A DNA stretch of 64,000 nt from Ampelocalamus luodianensis (Eukaryota > Streptophyta > Magnoliopsida > Poales > Poaceae): the NCBI GenBank assembly GCA_036346255.1, contig CM070622.1:30964751-31028750 (forward strand), written 5' to 3'. Shown here in pieces: positions 60,665-64,000 of this stretch. Both the position numbers and the translations under genes were made by a program. Each line of letters starts with the position of its first letter. Position 1 is the stretch's first letter. The notes beneath the pieces are model-generated. The model was not told where the DNA came from. It searched no databases and saw only the letters and a program-made list of their open reading frames with translations.

Positions 60665-60769
60665 TCACTCAATAAACTCCCAGCATTCCTTCTTCATTTT
60701 CACTCCAGAAACAATCTTGAATGTTTCAAGATCAACAAAGAAGAGAAGCTTCGTGGAATGTTCGAATGC
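60665..60769 (-). CDS. Candidate last exon of an unidentified minus-strand gene
   Basis: After an acceptor ATCGCAG, 34 codons read AFEHSTKLLFFVDLETF then KIVSGVKMKKECWEFIE and a TGA. Residue use is strongly protein-like (hydrophobic strand, charged end). I do not recognise the family. Upstream exons would lie to the right, beyond the retroposon-like insertion at 61,249-62,400. Confidence 0.35.
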   Translation of the reverse strand, partial: AFEHSTKLLFFVDLETFKIVSGVKMKKECWEFIE

Positions 60770-61248
60770 CTGCGATGTTTTACATGATCCCAATGGGCTC
60801 GCATAGTTGGTAATAAGAATCCCCAGTCATAGGTCTCAAAAGAAGCTCAATTTATTGAAGAGAAGTCCCACTATGGCCATGCAGCCATGCAGTCATGATA
60901 TGAGTAAACAAGAAACAATGACTGCAACTATGATGACAGACAGGCCACCAGCTTTCTAGAGAAAAGAGAAATATAACATTTGAATGGATCGAAATCAAAA
61001 CATTCCAGATGAGAAAATCCAGTGCTTGGTACCCAAGATAGTCAAGATTGACTGTTGCAATCACAGCGTACGAAGATAACAAATTGCAAGAAGATTCATA
61101 AAGCACTGCTCAAATAATTTAGCAAAGGAGCATAACAGCTTAGAAATATATAGTCCAGCTTATTAACTAGGTCTGCTAGTTACATCCAATTTTTGTACTA
61201 GTCTTGTGAAAAGAGAATTTCGTTATGCCATAGCTCACCTACACAACT

Positions 61249-62400
61249 TCTTCCTCCTCTCTTCCTCCTAAGAGGAAAAAACCTAGCCGCCACCAAACAA
61301 GCCCCCTCTCCTCCTCTCTTCCTCCTTGCCGCCACCGTCGGCGGCCGCCGGTCAGCCAACGGTGGCGGCGAGGCTTCTTTTTCTCGGTAGTGGCGCCTGA
61401 TCTGCATCGCGCTTCCGACGCTCGACGTCTGTCCGCCGATTTCCAATGGTGTGGACTATCGTCGGGGTTGGATCTAGGGCCTTTCTCTGTCGGCTCGTCT
61501 TCGGGCGTGGCGATCCGGAGCCCTTCTCCGCCGGCTTCTTCCGGTGGCACGGCTTCATCGATGCATGATGGCGGAGGTGGTGTGGTGCAGATCCAGATTT
61601 GGCGCAGTTGGTAGAGATCGCGACGGCTCGGTGGCGGTGGCTTGTGCGGCGCTCGGTTCCTCCCCAGTGGACGGTTGTCAACCGGCCGACGCATGGGCTA
61701 CGGTGGACGTCGCCTTCCTTCTTTTGGCGCGTTGCTTTGTGCGACGTGCGGCCTCGATCCACGATGGACGGATCGTTGGAGGCTCGATCCGTGTGTCGGA
61801 TCCATGGAGGCGTGTGCATCGTGACTTCACGGTGGTGCTGGCGATGATTGGTCGTTGGGGATGTTGCGGATGCTGTCTTGGCGATCTGGCTTTCATTGGT
61901 TGGATCTAGTGACGAGGTCGTGCTGTGGCGTGGTCTTGGAGCACTGGTACCTTCGATTCGAGGTAAAAACTCTTGATCTGGCCTTCATTGGTTGGATCCG
62001 GCAACGACATCAGTTTGAGCGGCGTTACCTTCTTGAAAGCGTTGCTTTGGAGCATCGGTACTTGAGCTCCGGAGTGAAAACTCCTGTTCTGACCGTCGCT
62101 GGTTGGATCCGGTGATAACGACGTGAGTCGTATCCCTTCTTGGAGGCGTCGCTACAGAGACTAGCCCATCATCACCTCTTTGCTACGCATCTGCTATTCG
62201 CGTGTGAGCGATCTCCTGGTTGGTCTTAGAGGCGGGGTTAGGTGGGTTTTTTTAGGCTAGCCTTTGCATGATAATTTGTTTGTTATTGTTGGCTTTTAAC
62301 CGTTTTTTGTTTTAAGTTTTTAGCTGATGGTGGTGTAATAGATGTGTACATCCTTAGTTGGTGCAGACGTCGAAAGTTGTACTTCCTTTATCTAAAAAAG
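61249..62400 (+). mobile_element. A-tailed retroposon-like insertion
   Basis: GC-rich block ending in a short T-rich segment and a TATCTAAAAAAG tail, flanked by the direct repeat ACAACT (61,243-61,248 and 62,401-62,406). It has two to three degenerate repeats around GGTTGGATC (61,898, 61,990, 62,100). The layout resembles the untranslated ends of a grass LINE with the coding part deleted, but no RT or endonuclease remains to prove it. Confidence 0.4.
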
Positions 62401-62749
62401 ACAACTACAAATCCTGATGCTGCTTGTTTTTTTTTTCTTTCTTATAAAGAACAGACAGAGCTACCGCCAAGCTTATGTTCCGCAAATCATAACTTCACCA
62501 TGTGTAAAAATTGGTAACTACGACAGCTAGAAAGTGTTTGACATGTATTAATACCTTTCTGTTTTGTAAAAGATATCTTAAGTTAAATAATACGATTACG
62601 AGAAACATGTGATGGCAAGGGAAAATAGGAAATAACCATGTAAATAGCGAAAGTACATTCAGTTGGTAGTTTCAGTAATGGCATTTCATTAATGCTCATC
62701 TTACTGGACCAGAGTAACATATTCTGGCAATCAAGATTCAATGCATAAC

Positions 62750-62905
62750 CTTGCTTAGAATTGGTTCCAAGGCTCCGCAGGGACCGCATAGGGGAGAAGT
62801 AAACGCAGCACAAAGAAGCCTTAGAGACTGATAAATGGTACTACTACAATTTGCAGAGTGCATACAGCAAAGGCAAGCTCTTCGTAAGTTCAGGCATGAA
62901 TAATT
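62750..62905 (-). CDS. Candidate internal exon, unidentified gene
   Basis: Bounded by CTGTGCAG-like acceptor and AAG|GTTATG donor; exactly 52 codons are open, reading NYSCLNLRRACLCC and on to EPILSK. A different frame reads ELFMPELTKSLPLLYALCK up to an inner GTAGTA donor at 62,847. Which is real cannot be decided here. Both are protein-like. Could belong with the 60,665 exon. Confidence 0.3.
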
Positions 62906-63533
62906 CTGCACATCAAAATTAATGGGCCACAGCACATGCCATGTCTCTGCATGCGATCTCTTCGCTGGTTTCTTGATTTCTACATGAACAGACAGTCTAC
63001 AACTCTGAAGAAGATAAGCTGATTAAAAAAAGGACAGGTTAAGTTGCAACAATATATGCATAGATCATGAGTAAGATATCCAGTTTTATCTACTTGCATG
63101 TAATGCTAACACAGGTGATTGACAAATTTTGAATAAGTGGGAAAGATCGCATACTGTTCATGAGTAAAGCCATGTCAGCAAAACAATGACTTCCTTGCTA
63201 GAATGATTCAACTTGCCACTTCCCTGCCCTTATGACAAAATAAAGCCATATCACCATATTTATTCTAGCGATATTCTAACAAGATTAGTTTGGCAAAAAC
63301 TGCACCCCGAAACAACTACTTCCATCACTAACAAATAGCACTAAGCTAATTATCAACTCAATCGAGAAGAAAATTAAATTAAAAGGAAAAAGGCAGTTAT
63401 AGACTTAAAGTGCCATTCCAAACCTTAATTCAGATTTGTTCTAATAGAGGAAACTTAAAGAGTTAAACAGTCAGAAAAACCTTAAAATAGTCATTACTTT
63501 TTGCAGAGTAACATGTTTGCTGCTAGTGGTACC
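62906..63533. other. No feature recognised
   Basis: AT-rich, intron-like or intergenic sequence with no frame over 60 codons. Confidence 0.45.
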
Positions 63534-64000
63534 CAGGGGCGGATTCAAGGGCCCTCCAGCCTGGGCAATTGCCTGGCCTTCCTCGCGCGTGGCCTTCTAA
63601 GCGCTGAGGCCAACACCTCCTGCCCTCCTCGCGCTCTGGGCCTCTAAAGCCTGGCAACATGGGCTCCGCCGCTCCGGGCCACCGAGCCTCCTGCCCTCTC
63701 ATTTGCTCTCTCCCCAATCCTCACCTCGACACCTCCCCTCATCGGCTGATCCCCTCCCCAACCCCAAGCGGCAAGCGCCAAGCGCCAAGCGGCGGCCTGC
63801 CGCAGCCTGCGTCGGCCGGCTGCAGCCTGCGTCGGTCGGACCGTGGGAGCCGGTGAGCCAGTGACGCGGCGAGCAGGGCGATGGTGGACGGCTCTAGCGA
63901 GACAGTGGTTCTGGCAGGCAGCGGCGGGAGCCGGAAGCGCACACGCGGGCTCGGCACTCCAGCGGGACGGCGATTCTGGGCCTTCTAGCTCCAGTTCCAG
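63534..64000. mobile_element. Possible transposon end, GC-rich, cut by window edge
   Basis: Begins CAGGGGCGGATTCAAGGG, very like the hAT-type terminus CAGTGGCGGAG at 56,180, and marks an abrupt change from AT-rich to GC-rich sequence. The other end lies outside the window, so neither the target duplication nor the class can be checked. The frames inside are composition-driven. Confidence 0.35.

Noticed and set aside
61239..61909. Reverse frames of 151 and 155 codons, forward frame of 121
   Set aside because: All lie in the GC-rich retroposon-like block with open frames on both strands; no domain is visible.
1..64000. Search for CRISPR arrays, rRNA, tRNA genes or viral (pararetrovirus) insertions
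   Set aside because: No regularly spaced repeats, no rRNA-like blocks and no capsid/movement protein motifs were seen; tRNA genes cannot be excluded without a scan such as tRNAscan.

Overview
This window is plant nuclear DNA, almost certainly from a grass and most likely rice (Oryza). It has one large intron-rich housekeeping-type gene with a GC-rich first exon, and it is packed with nested LTR retrotransposons, hAT-type non-autonomous transposons, a Stowaway MITE and a MULE-like foldback. There is no prokaryotic gene structure, CRISPR array or rRNA. The species is inferred from repeat style and codon use; no search was run.

Layout. 1-24,160 is a retrotransposon cluster with no host gene. 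A reverse-strand Ty3/gypsy element (gag plus LTR, 1-3,405) sits in a gag-only LTR element (3,406-7,586). That element in turn interrupts the pol region of a forward Ty3/gypsy element whose 3' LTR is 10,323-13,741. A reverse LTR (about 13,744-16,989) follows, then a gag-only gypsy deletion derivative (16,990-21,627) carrying a hAT insertion with a perfect 8-bp target duplication, then a decayed Ty1/copia element (21,628-24,160).

24,581-48,244 (minus strand) holds the one clear host gene. It encodes a plant REN/PHGAP-type Rho-of-plants GTPase-activating protein with PH, RhoGAP and coiled-coil regions. I could place 22 exons whose splice phases all agree, giving 874 codons without a stop. Intron 17 contains a copia element (perfect 5-bp duplication) and a hAT element (perfect 8-bp duplication), both apparently inside an older MULE-like element. 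Intron 13 contains a second copia element. Intron 11 carries a hAT element whose insertion point is 12 nt inside the splice donor. An 830-bp foldback element lies about 550 bp upstream of the start codon.

48,245-64,000 is the upstream and intergenic side. It has a TATA-like box followed by an orphan short ORF, a 4.3-kb solo-type gypsy LTR with an internal 429-bp tandem duplication and a MULE-like foldback MITE, a 660-bp hAT element, a Stowaway MITE, a complete 1.2-kb TRIM-like LTR element with a 249-bp interior, an A-tailed retroposon-like insertion, and candidate exons of an unidentified minus-strand gene.

The host gene appears able to encode a full protein although transposons make up much of its span. 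All other long reading frames are either transposon remnants with stops and frameshifts or frames in GC-rich LTRs. Nothing here looks like a novel multi-gene system. The most interesting material is the nested insertion history and how the RhoGAP gene tolerates it.
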